Assembly: GCA_963738365.1 (NCBI GenBank)
Contig: CAVTWH010000008.1
Coordinates: 310,001-374,000 of the forward strand
Length of the DNA: 64,000 bases
Reading direction: 5' to 3'
Source of the DNA: CAVTWH01 sp963738365
GTDB lineage: Bacteria > Actinomycetota > Actinomycetes > Mycobacteriales > Micromonosporaceae
Below, one piece after another: positions 20,272 through 29,649 of the stretch. The translations under genes and the position numbers were made by a program. Numbering within the stretch: position 1 is the first letter of the stretch; each line of letters begins with the position of its first letter. Under the pieces are notes generated by a model. The model saw only the letters and a list, made by a program, of their open reading frames with translations. It was not told where the DNA came from and searched no databases.

Positions 20272-21151
20272 CGCCGTGCGACGTGAGCCGCGAAGGTCGA
20301 CAACGTGCGATTCGGTGCTCGACGCGATCGCGGACGGCCGCGCTGCCCGGCTGGGAGTCCTGCTACTCCGGCCGGGCAGCGCGGCGGCCTGGGACAACCT
20401 CTTCAAGATCGCGGTCCGCCGGCGGTTCGTCGGCGGGCCGCCCGAGGAGATCGGGCGGTACGCCGACCGGCTCTCCGGCCCGGACAGCCGCCTGCGATGG
20501 CCGGTGTCGAGGAGCACCATCGAGTCCGCGATCCTTTACGCGACAGCGGGTTTGACGGTTCCCGCCTATCGGCGGCTCGACCCGATGGAGTACATCCTCA
20601 GGGACCTGGCACCTCGCGACGACCCCGATCGGGAACAACTCATCCAGGCGGCGACGGCGCGCCTGGCCCGGACCCGTGGTCGACGTCCGGCCACCCGTAC
20701 GAGCCGTTCGGCGTCGGGACCGTCCACGCCCGCGAATGCGCTGCTCCGTACGGGGCTCGGGCGCTATCTCCGGTCGTTCATCCTGGACCCGCCGGACCGG
20801 CGTCTGACGCCCGAGCTCCTCGACGAGTCGGGTTCCAGAGGGCTCCTCGGCGCGATGCTCGAAGGGTTCCTCCGGCGCCGGTTCGCGGTGCACATCTCCG
20901 ATTCCGAGATCCGGACTCTCGCCGCGATGACGAAGCGATTGTTCAGGGCCGGTCCGAGTTTCCAGGTAGATCCGGCCGTCGCGCTCACTGGACGCGCACT
21001 CGGCCTCGACAGCTTTCCCGATCGGCTGACGCCGGTCGAACGCGACACCTATGAGTTTTTGCTGATCGCGGGGATCGCCGACCAGATGGGCCTGTACGTG
21101 GAGGAGGTCGACAGCATCCTGATCGACGCGGAGCGCGGAGAGGCCCAGTAG
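20264..21151 (+). CDS. Candidate immunity protein for the Rhs toxin
   Basis: Unrecognised 295-residue soluble, mostly helical protein. I choose the TTG at 20264, which overlaps the toxin stop by eight bases; GGAAAG at 20251 to 20256 sits seven bases upstream. A GTG at 20276 in the same frame is the alternative. Visible segments: LGVLLLRPGSAAAWDNLFKI, RRRFVGGPPEEIGRYADRL, SAILYATAGLTVPAYRRLDP, GLGRYLRSFILDPPDRRLTP, GLLGAMLEGFLRRRFAVHIS, YEFLLIAGIADQMGLYVEEV. No signal peptide or membrane helix, so it should act in the cytoplasm. Position directly behind, and coupled to, the variable toxin tip is the standard arrangement for immunity genes; function is inferred from this alone. The frame is intact. 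Confidence 0.65.
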   Translation: MSDAVRREPRRSTTCDSVLDAIADGRAARLGVLLLRPGSAAAWDNLFKIAVRRRFVGGPPEEIGRYADRLSGPDSRLRWPVSRSTIESAILYATAGLTVPAYRRLDPMEYILRDLAPRDDPDREQLIQAATARLARTRGRRPATRTSRSASGPSTPANALLRTGLGRYLRSFILDPPDRRLTPELLDESGSRGLLGAMLEGFLRRRFAVHISDSEIRTLAAMTKRLFRAGPSFQVDPAVALTGRALGLDSFPDRLTPVERDTYEFLLIAGIADQMGLYVEEVDSILIDAERGEAQ

Positions 21152-21216
21152 GCGCTGTGACGCGAACCGATGTAGCTGGCGCAACGGGCCCGGGCGTCGT
21201 AGGTGACGCAGGCCGG

Positions 21217-22140
21217 TCAGCGGTCCTTGGCCCAGCGCAGGATTTCGCCGGTGAGCAGGTCGGGGCACTCGACGTGGGGGAAGTGCCCGACGCCGGGCAG
21301 CAGGTGCCACTCGTAGCTGCCCTGTACGTAGCGCCCGGAGCCCTGCGCCGTGCGGGGCAGCACGGCCGGGTCCAGGGCGCCGTGCAGCTGCAGGGTCGGT
21401 ACGCCGATCGGGGGCTGGAGCGCCTTGACGAACCGGTACCCGTGCAGCCGCAGCACCGACCGGAACGCCCACCGATAGGCCTCCAGGGCGCAGAACGCCG
21501 CCTGCGGGATCTGCATCGCCTGCCGGCACAGCGCCGAGTAGTCCTCGAAGCCGGCGCTGCGCACCCACGCCGGGCCGCCCCAGTCGCGCAGGTACCCGCC
21601 GACCAGGGCGGCGTTGTCCCGGGTCAGCACGTGCTCATACCGGGGCAGCTGGAACTTGAGCATCGGGCCGGCGGCGGCGAGCTGGCCGCGCGGGTCGACG
21701 GCGAGCGAGGCCCGCAGCCGCAGCGGATGCGCCGCGCCGGCCACCACCAGCCGGCTGACCAGCTTGGGGTGGAACGCGGCGGCGGTCCAGGCGAGCATCC
21801 CGCCGTAGCCGGAGCCGACCAGGATGGCGCGCCGCTCGCCGAGCGCCCGGATCAGGCCGGCCACGTCGCCGGCCTGGGTGTACCCGTCGTAGCCGCGGGG
21901 TGGCTTGTCGCTGGCGCCGTAGCCGCGCAGGTCCACCGCGACCGCGCGGTACCCGGCGCCGGCCACCTCCACCAGCTGCTGGTGCCAGGCGTACCAGTAC
22001 TCGGGGAAGCCGTGCAGGAACAGCACGAGCGGGCCGGTACCGGCCTCGACCACGTGGAACCGGCTGCCGTTGGCGCTGACGAACCGGTGCGTCCACGGTC
22101 CGTCGAGCAGGACGGCGGAGGAGTCCACGGGGAGTGCCAC
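21217..22140 (-). CDS. Alpha/beta-hydrolase-fold protein lacking the canonical nucleophile
   Basis: Epoxide-hydrolase-like alpha/beta fold, 307 residues, intact. Family motifs: oxyanion motif LFLHGFPEYWYAWHQQL (near residue 45), VDLRGYGASDKP, the late acid in LQLHGALDPAVLP, and the catalytic His in GVGHFPHVECP. At the nucleophile elbow, where relatives have G-H-D-W-G-G or G-x-S-x-G, this protein reads VGSGYGGMLAW, putting Gly at the nucleophile position. It may be a non-hydrolytic binder or use another residue. The start ATG is at 22140 (MALPVDSSAVLLDG). It is divergent from the ROK regulator, sharing a 161-bp control region with nested palindromes, so it is a plausible target of that regulator. 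Confidence 0.8.
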   Translation of the reverse strand: MALPVDSSAVLLDGPWTHRFVSANGSRFHVVEAGTGPLVLFLHGFPEYWYAWHQQLVEVAGAGYRAVAVDLRGYGASDKPPRGYDGYTQAGDVAGLIRALGERRAILVGSGYGGMLAWTAAAFHPKLVSRLVVAGAAHPLRLRASLAVDPRGQLAAAGPMLKFQLPRYEHVLTRDNAALVGGYLRDWGGPAWVRSAGFEDYSALCRQAMQIPQAAFCALEAYRWAFRSVLRLHGYRFVKALQPPIGVPTLQLHGALDPAVLPRTAQGSGRYVQGSYEWHLLPGVGHFPHVECPDLLTGEILRWAKDR

Positions 22141-22231
22141 CCACCCAGCCTAGGGGGCCCCGCCACGCCGCTCCCGGCAACCCGCCCTGAGCTGGGCGGA
22201 TGTCGGCACTTCGGCATCCGGGCGGCAAGTC

Positions 22232-22261
22232 GTTGACGGTAATGGTCAACTCTCTTACCGT
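22232..22261 (+). promoter_or_regulatory. Nested inverted repeats between the hydrolase and ROK genes (candidate operator)
   Basis: Two perfect inverted repeats overlap. GTTGAC (22232 to 22237) pairs with GTCAAC (22245 to 22250) across 7 bases. ACGGTAA (22236 to 22242) pairs with TTACCGT (22255 to 22261) across 12 bases. They lie about 40 to 70 bp before the ROK start and about 90 bp before the divergent hydrolase start, in an otherwise featureless spacer. ROK repressors commonly autoregulate through such palindromes; which repeat is bound is unknown. Confidence 0.5.
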
Positions 22262-22301
22262 TTACCCGAGTTGCCTGGCTGATCGGATCCCGGGGGGCGT
22301 A

Positions 22302-23450
22302 GTGACACACCCGACCGGGTCGTCGCGCCTGCTGCGCGCGCTCAACGAGAGCGCCGCACTGGCCCATCTGCTGGGGCGCGGACCGCTGACCCGGCCGCAG
22401 CTGCGCGAGCTGACCGGGCTGTCCAAGCCGACCGTCTCCGAGGCGGTGCGCCGGCTGGCGGAGGCCGGACTGATCCGGGTGGTGGGCCACGCCAGCGGCG
22501 GTCCCGGCCCGAACGCCGAGGTGTACGCGGTGAACCCGGACGCGGCGTACGCGGTGGCCCTGTCGGTGCGGGAGACCGCCGATCCGGGGCAGCCGTCGAT
22601 GGTCGCGGCCATCGCGGACGCCACCGGCGCGGTGCGGGCGCGCTTCGCCACGGCGGTGGACTTCGCCGCGGTCGACCCGGTGGAGGCGGTGTCGGCGGTG
22701 GTACGCCGGCTGGTCGGCGCGGTCGGCGCGGACCGGGTGGACCTGGTTCAGCTCGGCGTGGCCGGCGCGGTGGACCAGCGGGCCGGCACCGTGCACCACG
22801 TGGACCTGCCCGGCTGGGAACGGCCGGGGCTGCTGGCCGAGCTGCGGGACCGGCTGCGCACCCGGGTGGACCTGGACAACGACGTGAACCTGGCGACCGT
22901 GGCCGAACGTCGGCGCGGGGTGGCCGGCCAGGCGGAGAACTTCGTGCTGCTGTGGTGCGGCGCCGGCCTCGGGCTGGGCATCGACCTCGGCGGTACGCTG
23001 CTGCGCGGCGCCCGGGGCGGCGCAGGGGAGATCGGCTACCTGCCGCTGTACGGACCGGACGGCCGCCCGGCCGGCGAGCTGCAGGACCTGGTGGGCGGCG
23101 CGGCGGTGATCGGACTGGCCGCCCGGTTCGGGGTACGCGCCAGCACGCCCGGTGACGCGGTCCGCGACGCCGGTCCGCAGCTGCTCGCCGCCCTGGCCGA
23201 CCGGATGGTGCTGATGCTGGCCACGGTCGCCGCCGTGCTGGATCCGGAGCTGGTGGTGCTGGCTGGCGAGGTGGCCCAGGCCGGCGGAGCGCCGCTGCGC
23301 GACGCGGTGGCCGCCGCGCTGCGCGGCTCGACCCGGCTGGACACCGCGGTGGAGATCACCGCCATCGACGGCGACCCGGTGCTGCTCGGCGCCCTGGACG
23401 CCGCCGACGCGACGCTACGCGAGCAGCTGATCGCGTCCCTGCGCGAGTAG
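22302..23450 (+). CDS. ROK-family transcriptional regulator
   Basis: DNA-binding repressor of the NagC/XylR (ROK) type, 382 residues. The start is a GTG at 22302 after CGGGGGGCGTA; upstream in-frame codons lack a ribosome-binding site. Residues about 15 to 75 form a winged helix (LTRPQLRELTGLSKPTVSEA, then VRRLAEAGLI). The ROK domain follows: VDLVQLGVAGAVDQRAGTVH, LDNDVNLATVAERRRGVA, GLGLGIDLGGTLLRGARGGA and GEIGYLPLY. The zinc/CXCGxxGC motif of sugar-kinase members is absent here, consistent with a regulator. The effector sugar is unknown. It is divergent from the hydrolase; the antiporter follows 50 bp downstream on the same strand and could be co-transcribed. Confidence 0.88.
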   Translation: MTHPTGSSRLLRALNESAALAHLLGRGPLTRPQLRELTGLSKPTVSEAVRRLAEAGLIRVVGHASGGPGPNAEVYAVNPDAAYAVALSVRETADPGQPSMVAAIADATGAVRARFATAVDFAAVDPVEAVSAVVRRLVGAVGADRVDLVQLGVAGAVDQRAGTVHHVDLPGWERPGLLAELRDRLRTRVDLDNDVNLATVAERRRGVAGQAENFVLLWCGAGLGLGIDLGGTLLRGARGGAGEIGYLPLYGPDGRPAGELQDLVGGAAVIGLAARFGVRASTPGDAVRDAGPQLLAALADRMVLMLATVAAVLDPELVVLAGEVAQAGGAPLRDAVAAALRGSTRLDTAVEITAIDGDPVLLGALDAADATLREQLIASLRE

Positions 23451-23500
23451 CCACCGGAAACTGGCGTGTTGCGACGCTCCGGCCGGCTACCGTCCGTTTT

Positions 23501-24736
23501 GTGCTGACAAGTCTGGCCTTCGTCTTCGTGGCGGCCGTGCTCTCCCCGCTGATCGCCGATCGGGTACGTCGGGTGGTGCTGCCGATCGCGGTGGTCGAGG
23601 TGGTGCTCGGCATCGTGGCCGGGCCGCAGGTACTCGACCTGATCCACCTGGAGCCGGTGGTCCTCAACCTGAGCCAGTTCGGGCTGGCGTTCCTCTTCTT
23701 CCTGGCCGGGCAGGAGGTGGACATCGAGCGGATCAAGGGCCGCCCGGCCTCCGCCGCGCTGGTCGGCTGGGCCGTCGGCTTCGTCCTAGCGCTGGGCGCG
23801 GCAACCCTCGGCCACCGGCTCGGACTGGACGCCACGCCGCTGGACGCCGCATTGGCGATCAGTACCACGACGCTCGGCGCGCTGCTGCCCATCCTCTCCG
23901 ACGCCGGCCAGCTCACCTCGGCCACCGGCCGGTACGTGATGGCGGCCGGGGCGGTGGGCGAGTTCGTCCCCATCGTGCTCATCGCCGTGCTGCTCAACCG
24001 GGCCGGCGGGGCGCTCGCCGCCGTCCTGCTGCTGAACGGGTTCTTCCTCGTCGTGGCCGTCGGGGTGGTGGCGGCGCGGCGCTGGCGGCCGGCCCGGCTG
24101 TCCCGGGTCATCGGCGCCACCATGCACTCCAGCGCCCAACTGGCCATCCGGATCTCGCTGCTGCTGCTGGTCGTCCTGGTCGCCCTGGCCACCCGGTGGC
24201 ACCTGGACATGCTGCTCGGCGCCTTCGCGGCCGGTGTGATGGTCCGCCAGGTCACCGGCACGGTGCTGGGTACCGACCGGGAGCCCGACCTGCACATCCT
24301 GGAGGCCAAGTTCGCCGCCATCGGGTACGGCCTGGCCGTCCCCGTGTTCTTCGTGGTCACCGGCGCCCAGTTCGACCTGGACGCGCTGCTGCACGACCCG
24401 TCCTCGATGGTGCTCCTGGTGCTCGCGCTGGGCTTGTTCCTGCTGCTGCGCGGGGCTCCCACGGCGCTGCTGGCGGCCCGCGGTGCGCCCCGGGGCCTGG
24501 ACGGGCGGGCGCTGACGCTGTTCACCGCGACCCAGCTGCCGCTGGTCATCGTGGTCACCGGCGACGCCGTCGCGGCGCACAAGATGTCCAGTGCGGTGGC
24601 CGCCGCCCTGGTCGGCGCCGGGATGCTGTCCATGCTGCTGTTCCCGACGCTGGGGCTGCGCCGGCTGCCCGCGCCGGTCGCCGCGGGCGTCCCGCAGGAC
24701 GCCCGCGACGACCGGGAGCTGTACGGGGACGAGTGA
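23501..24736 (+). CDS. CPA2-type cation:proton antiporter
   Basis: Integral membrane monovalent cation/H+ exchanger of the Kef/CPA2 group, 411 residues, with about 12 hydrophobic segments. The GTG at 23501 starts MLTSLAFVFVAAVLSPLIAD. Family features include IAVVEVVLGIVAGPQVL in the first repeat, FGLAFLFFLAGQEVD (the LFFLAGxE motif), LAISTTTLGALLPILSDAG and the late helix pair YGLAVPVFFVVTGAQFDL. It ends soon after the last helix (RDDRELYGDE) and has no TrkA-N domain, so it is the short form. It follows the ROK gene by 50 bp and converges on the 5'-nucleotidase gene with a 15-bp gap. Ion specificity cannot be read from sequence. Confidence 0.87.
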   Translation: MLTSLAFVFVAAVLSPLIADRVRRVVLPIAVVEVVLGIVAGPQVLDLIHLEPVVLNLSQFGLAFLFFLAGQEVDIERIKGRPASAALVGWAVGFVLALGAATLGHRLGLDATPLDAALAISTTTLGALLPILSDAGQLTSATGRYVMAAGAVGEFVPIVLIAVLLNRAGGALAAVLLLNGFFLVVAVGVVAARRWRPARLSRVIGATMHSSAQLAIRISLLLLVVLVALATRWHLDMLLGAFAAGVMVRQVTGTVLGTDREPDLHILEAKFAAIGYGLAVPVFFVVTGAQFDLDALLHDPSSMVLLVLALGLFLLLRGAPTALLAARGAPRGLDGRALTLFTATQLPLVIVVTGDAVAAHKMSSAVAAALVGAGMLSMLLFPTLGLRRLPAPVAAGVPQDARDDRELYGDE

Positions 24737-24751
24737 ACGCCCCCGTACCCC

Positions 24752-26522
24752 CTAGTTGACGAAGGTGATGCGATCGGCCGCCGGTGGGGCGATCGGGCTG
24801 GCCGCGGTGGAGTGCGCGGTCAGGTACTGGGTGAAGGCGTCGATGTCCAGCTCGCCGACCAACGGGTTGGTACCCGAGGTGAGGACGGCGAAGCCGTCCC
24901 CGCCGCCGGCCAGGAAGTTGTTCACCGTCACCCGGTAGCTGGCGGCCGGGTCCAGCGGTGCCCCGTTGACCGTGATACTGCTCGTCACGATCTTGTCGGC
25001 GCCGGTCTTCGACCAGGTCGGTGGTGTAGCGCAGGCCCGCGGAGACCTGCAGCACCTTCGGTGCGGTCGCGTTGATCCCGGTGTACTGCTGCTGCAGCAG
25101 GGTGACCAGCTGCGCCCCGGTGAGGTCCAGCGTGGTCAGGTAGTTGTTGAACGGCTGCACGGCGAACGCCTCGCCGTAGGTGACCACGCCGTTGCCCTCG
25201 CTGCCGCTGGCCGGGTAGGTCAGGTCGGCCCGGATGCCGCCCGGGTTGGTGATGCCGAGCACCGCGCCGCCGGTGGCCGCGCTGCTGGTGGCGGCGAGCT
25301 GGGCGTCGGCGATGAGGTCACCGAGCGGCTGCTCCGGCGTGCCCGCCCCGCGCCCGAGGATGTCCGCCGAGATGTAGCCGACCGGCTTGTCGGCCACCGG
25401 CCCGATGAGCGTCTGGTACTTGGCCAGCAGGGCCGTCTCGGTCGGGTCGGGCGTGACGTCCCGGGTGACGATGTGGTTCACCGCGCTCACCGAGGGCCGG
25501 ACGACGTCGTGGGTCCGGGTGTCCACCTTGAAGTTGATCTCGGTGTACAGCCGGCCGAACGACGACGCGCTGGTCACCAGCCGGGGCGCGCCCGACGGGT
25601 CGGGGATGTCGCACACGTAGGAGGTGTGCGTGTGGCCGCTGACGATCACGTCGACCCGTGGGTCGATCGCCTTGGCCACGTCGACGAAGGCGCCGGAGAG
25701 CCCGGAGCCGGGGCCGCCGGCGTTGCAGTCGAAGTTGTACACCGGATTGGTCGTCTCGCCGCCGTCGTGGACCATCAGCACGATCGCCTTGACGCCGATG
25801 GCGCTGAGCAACGTGGCGTAGAAGTTGGCGGTGGCGACCTCCTTCTGGAAGGTCAGGCCGGCCACCCCGGACGCGGTGACGATGTCCGGTGTGCTCTCCA
25901 GGCCCAGGCCGATGAAGCCCACGTTCACCCCGCCGACGTTCCTGATCCAGAACGGCGGGAACAGCGGCAGGTGGGTCGAGTTGTCGATCACGTTGCCGGC
26001 CAGGTAGTGGAAGCTCGCGCCGGGGAACGGCGCGGCCGGGTCGTAGCAGCCGTCGTCGGTACGGCAGCCGCCGTACTGTAGCCGGCGCAGCTCCGCCTTG
26101 CCCTCGTCGAACTCGTGGTTGCCGACGCTGGACAGGGACAGCCCGAGGGCGTTCATGGCCAGGATCGTCGGCTCGTCGTGGAACGCCGCGGACAGCAGCG
26201 GGCTGGCCCCGACCAGGTCACCGGCGGCCACCGTGACGCTGTTGGGGTGCCCGGCCCGGGCGTTGGCCAGGTGCGTGGCCAGGTACGCCACGCCACCGGC
26301 CGGTACCGACACCCGGTTGCCGCCCGCGTCCAGCGTGGTGATGCTGCCGGACGAGCCGCTCGGTGGCTGGAGGTTGCCGTGGAAGTCGTTGAACGCGAGC
26401 ACCTGGACGTCCACAGTGGATGCCGGCCTGGCCTGCGCGGGGTTGGCGACGAGAAGGATGAGCGCGGCGGCCAGCAGGCCGCCCGCCAGTGCCGTCAGCG
26501 GTGCGCGCGGACGGTGGGTCAT
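24752..26522 (-). CDS. Secreted 5'-nucleotidase / metallophosphoesterase, one frameshift
   Basis: Exported nucleotide-hydrolysing enzyme of the UshA/YfkN family, about 590 residues. The ATG at 26522 follows GGGAGGCGGATCC. Signal peptide: ALAGGLLAAALILLVANPAQ. Metal-site motifs in order: LAFNDFHGNLQPP, VAAGDLVGASPLLS, SSVGNHEFDEGKAE, VLMVHDGGET, DVIVSGHTHTSYVCD. The C-terminal 5'-nucleotidase domain has LGITNPGGIRADLTYPASG and VTYGEAFAVQPFNNYL, ending VGELDIDAFTQYLTA and PPAADRITFVN. One extra base near 25010 separates LRYTTDL from the last about 85 residues. It is monocistronic, with acs behind it on the same strand. It likely scavenges phosphate or nucleosides outside the cell. Confidence 0.9.
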
Positions 26523-26630
26523 GGATCCGCCTCCCGGGGAAAGTGTGTGCTGGTAGCTGTTCCAGCTGAACTCAACCATGGACAGCGGCACGCGCCGTTA
26601 ACTTCCGATGTCGGGAGAGGGGAACGTTAA

Positions 26631-26653
26631 GGGGGCGGCGCCAGGCCGCCCCC
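26631..26653 (-). terminator. Hairpin terminator between acs and the 5'-nucleotidase gene
   Basis: Perfect 9-bp stem (GGGGGCGGC / GCCGCCCCC) with a five-base loop, 20 bp after the acs stop at 26673 and about 110 bp before the 5'-nucleotidase start. Position and symmetry fit termination of the acs transcript. Confidence 0.7.
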
Positions 26654-26672
26654 TTGCGCGCTGAATGACCGG

Positions 26673-28642
26673 TCAGTCCTCAGTGGACTTCCCGGACTGC
26701 ATGCCCTGCGAGATCAGGTCCATCACGGTGGAGTCCTGCAGGGTGGTCACGTCGCCCAGCGAACGGTTCTCCGCCACGTCGCGCAGCAGCCGGCGCATGA
26801 TCTTCCCGGACCGGGTCTTCGGCAGCTCGGCCACCAGCATGATCTGGCGCGGCTTGGCGATCGGGCCGAGCGACTTGGCGACGTGGTTGCGCAGCTCCTG
26901 GACCAGCTCCTCGCCGCCCTCGACCTCGCCGCGCAGGATCACGAACGCCACGATGGCCTGCCCGGTGGTCGGGTCGGTGGCGCCGACCACCGCGCTCTCG
27001 GCCACCTTCGGGTGGCTGACCAGCGCCGACTCCACCTCGGTGGTGGAGATGTTGTGGCCGGAGATGAGCATGACGTCGTCGACCCGGCCGAGCAGCCACA
27101 GGTCGCCGTCGGCGTCGCGCTTGGCGCCGTCGCCGGCGAAGTACAGGCCGTCGAAGCGGCGACCAGTAGGTGTCGATGAACCGCTGGTCGTCGCCCCAGA
27201 TGGTGCGCAGCATGCTCGGCCACGGCTCGCGCAGCACCAGGTACCCGCCGCCGCCGTCGGGGACCGAGGTGCCGCTGTCGTCGACCACGTCGGCGGTGAT
27301 GCCGGGCAGCGGACGCATCGCGGAGCCGGGCTTGGCCGCGGTCACCCCGGGCAGCGGGGAGATCATGATGGCGCCGGTCTCGGTCTGCCACCAGGTGTCC
27401 ACCACCGGGGTGGTGCCGCCGCCGATGTTCTGCCGGTACCAGATCCACGCCTCCGGGTTGATCGGCTCGCCGACGCTGCCGAGCAGCCGCAGCGCTGGAC
27501 AGGTCGTACTCGGCCGGGATGTCGTCGCCCCACTTCATGATGGTGCGGATCAGCGTCGGCGCGGTGTAGAGGATGGTGACGCCGTACTTCTGCGACGATC
27601 TCCCAGAACCGGCCCCGGTGCGGGGTGTCCGGGGTGCCCTCGTACATGACCTGGGTGGCGCCGTTGGACAGCGGCCCGTAGACGATGTAGCTGTGCCCGG
27701 TGACCCAGCCGATGTCGGCGGTGCACCAGTAGACGTCGGTGTCCGGCTTGAGGTCGAAGACCGCGTGGTGGGTGTACGACGATCTGGGTCAGGTACCCGC
27801 CGGTGGTGTGCAGGATGCCCTTCGGCTTGGCCGTCGTCCCGCAGGTGTAGAGGATGAACAGCGGGTGCTCGGCGTCGAACGGCTGCGCCGTGTGCTCGGC
27901 GTCGGCGCTGCTCGACCGTCTCGTGCCACCACAGGTCGCGCTCGTCGTCCCAGGCCACCTCCTGGCCGGTACGCCGGACCACCAGCACGTGCTCGACGGT
28001 CGGGCAGCGGGCGACCGCCTCGTCGACGGTCGGCTTGAGCGGGCTGGGGTTGCCGCGCCGGTACCCGCCGTCGGCGGTGATGACGATGCTTGGCGTCTGG
28101 CGTCCTGGATCCGGCCCGGCCAGCGCGTCGACCGAGAAGCCGCCGAAGACGACGCTGTGCGTGGCGCCGATCCGGGCGCACGCCAGCATGGCGACCGCCG
28201 CCTCGGGGATCATCGGCAGGTAGATGGCGACCCGGTCGCCCGCGGCTGCACGCCCAGCGCCGGTCAGCGCGTTGGCCGCCTGGCAGACGCTGCGGTGCAG
28301 GTCGGCGTAGGTGATGGTGCGGGTGTCGCCCGGCTCGCCCTCCCAGTGGATGGCCACCTTGTCGCCCCGGCCGGCCTCCACGTGCCGGTCCAGGCAGTTG
28401 TAGGCGATGTTGAGCTGGCCGCCGACGAACCACTTCGCGAACGGCGGGTTCGACCAGTCGAGCACCTGGTCCCACTGCTTGCGCCCAGTTCAGCCGGCGG
28501 GCCTGCCGCTCCCAGAAGCCGAGCCGGTCGGCGTCGGCCGCCTGCGTAGGCGTCGGCGGTCACGTTGGCCTGGGCGGCCAGCGCCGGCCGGCGGGTCGAA
28601 CTGCCGGTTCTCCTTCAGCAGGTTCTCCAACGTTTCGCTCAT
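26673..28642 (-). CDS. acs: Acetyl-CoA synthetase (AMP-forming), about eleven single-base insertions
   Basis: Converts acetate, ATP and CoA to acetyl-CoA. The ATG at 28642 begins MSETLENLLKENRQFDPP. Conserved blocks appear in alternating frames: VLDWSNPPFAKWFVGGQLNI, DRVAIYLPMIPEAAVAMLAC, ARIGATHSVVFGGFSVDALA, VITADGGYRRGNPSPLKPTV, VDTWWQTETGAIMISPLPG, LGRVDDVMLISGHNISTTEV, and near the end the acetylatable-lysine motif LPKTRSGKIMRRLLRD. Shifts occur near 27156, 27493, 27593, 27777, 27905, 28090 to 28130, 28483, 28541 and 28597. Removing eleven inserted bases from 1,970 nt leaves about 652 codons, the normal Acs length, so I read this as a functional gene with sequence errors. It is divergent from the Fic-like gene. 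Confidence 0.9.
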
Positions 28643-28898
28643 CGGCGCGCTCCCTTGATCTGCTACCGGCTGCGCTGGTCAACTGAGTGTGCAGGCTAGC
28701 CACGCGCCGTGCCGGCTGCGACCCGATCCGGCCGGTCCAGCGCTGAACGACCAGGGGGACGCGCTCGCTGGCGCCCGCTGCTCACATCTTGCCGTTTCTC
28801 CTGTGTTACGAACAGCCCCACGCACGAAACGCGCAGTTCCGTGCAGCCCGGCGCCCTTCTCCGCCGATCGCTCCGCGCGCTGGCTACCCTGTGTCACC

Positions 28899-29639
28899 AT
28901 GACGGATCCACTGGCCCCGCTGCTGGACCTCGCCGACGTCCGGGACGCGCTGGACGTCGGCCCGCGCGCGACGTCGACGACGCGCTGCGCCACCCGGCGC
29001 TGCGCCGCTCCGGCGGCCGGGTCGCCGCCGAGATCGGCCTGCGGGCCGCCGTGGCCAGCGCCGCCCTCGACGGCCACGGGTACCCGCTGGACGAGGTACG
29101 CGCCGGGACCGTGACCGACCCGGTGGTCCAGGGCGCCCTGCGGGTCACCCGGGAACTCGACTCGATGGCCGCCCTGTGGTTCAAGGTGCCCCGGCAGGTG
29201 CTCGCCCGGGTGCACGTCCTCGCCGCCCGGGACACCGTTGCCTCGGCTGACCTGGGGCGGCCACGGGTCGACCCGGTATCCGCGCCCCGGCTGGCCGGCG
29301 TCTTCGAACTGCTGGCCAGCGCCGGCACCGCGCCCACCCTGCTGCGCGCCGCCGTGGTGCACGCCGAACTGCTGACGCTGGACGCGTTCGCCGGCCCGGG
29401 CGGCGTACTGGCCCGGGCCGCCGCCCGGCTCACCCTGGTCGGCCGGCGGCCTGGACCCGCGCGGCCTGATCGCCCCGGAGACCGGCCACCTGGCCCGGCA
29501 ACCGGAGTACGTGGGCGCCCTCGGCGCCTACGCCACAGGTACCCCCGACGGCCTACGCGCCTGGCTGCGCCACTACGCCACCGCCGTCTCGCTGGCCGCG
29601 GAGGAGGCAGTCACCGTGGGTGACGAGGTACTGGCCTAG
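28899..29639 (+). CDS. Degenerate Fic/DOC-fold protein next to acs, two frameshifts
   Basis: About 247 residues from the ATG at 28899 (MTDPLAPLLDLADVRDALDV). Segments: GGRVAAEIGLRAAVASAALD, VTDPVVQGALRVTRELDSM, RQVLARVHVLAARDTV, APTLLRAAVVHAELLTLDAF and AGPGGVLARAAARLTLVG, then DPRGLIAPETGHLARQPEY. The stretch LDAFAGPGGVLAR sits where Fic proteins have H-P-F-x-D-G-N-G-R-x-x-R, with the catalytic His and first Arg missing. From memory, proteins annotated as oxidoreductase or Fic family lie beside acs in other actinobacteria. AMPylation activity looks unlikely. Indels lie near 28970 and 29447. It is divergent from acs across 256 bp. Confidence 0.55.
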
Positions 29640-29649
29640 CGCTCCGACG

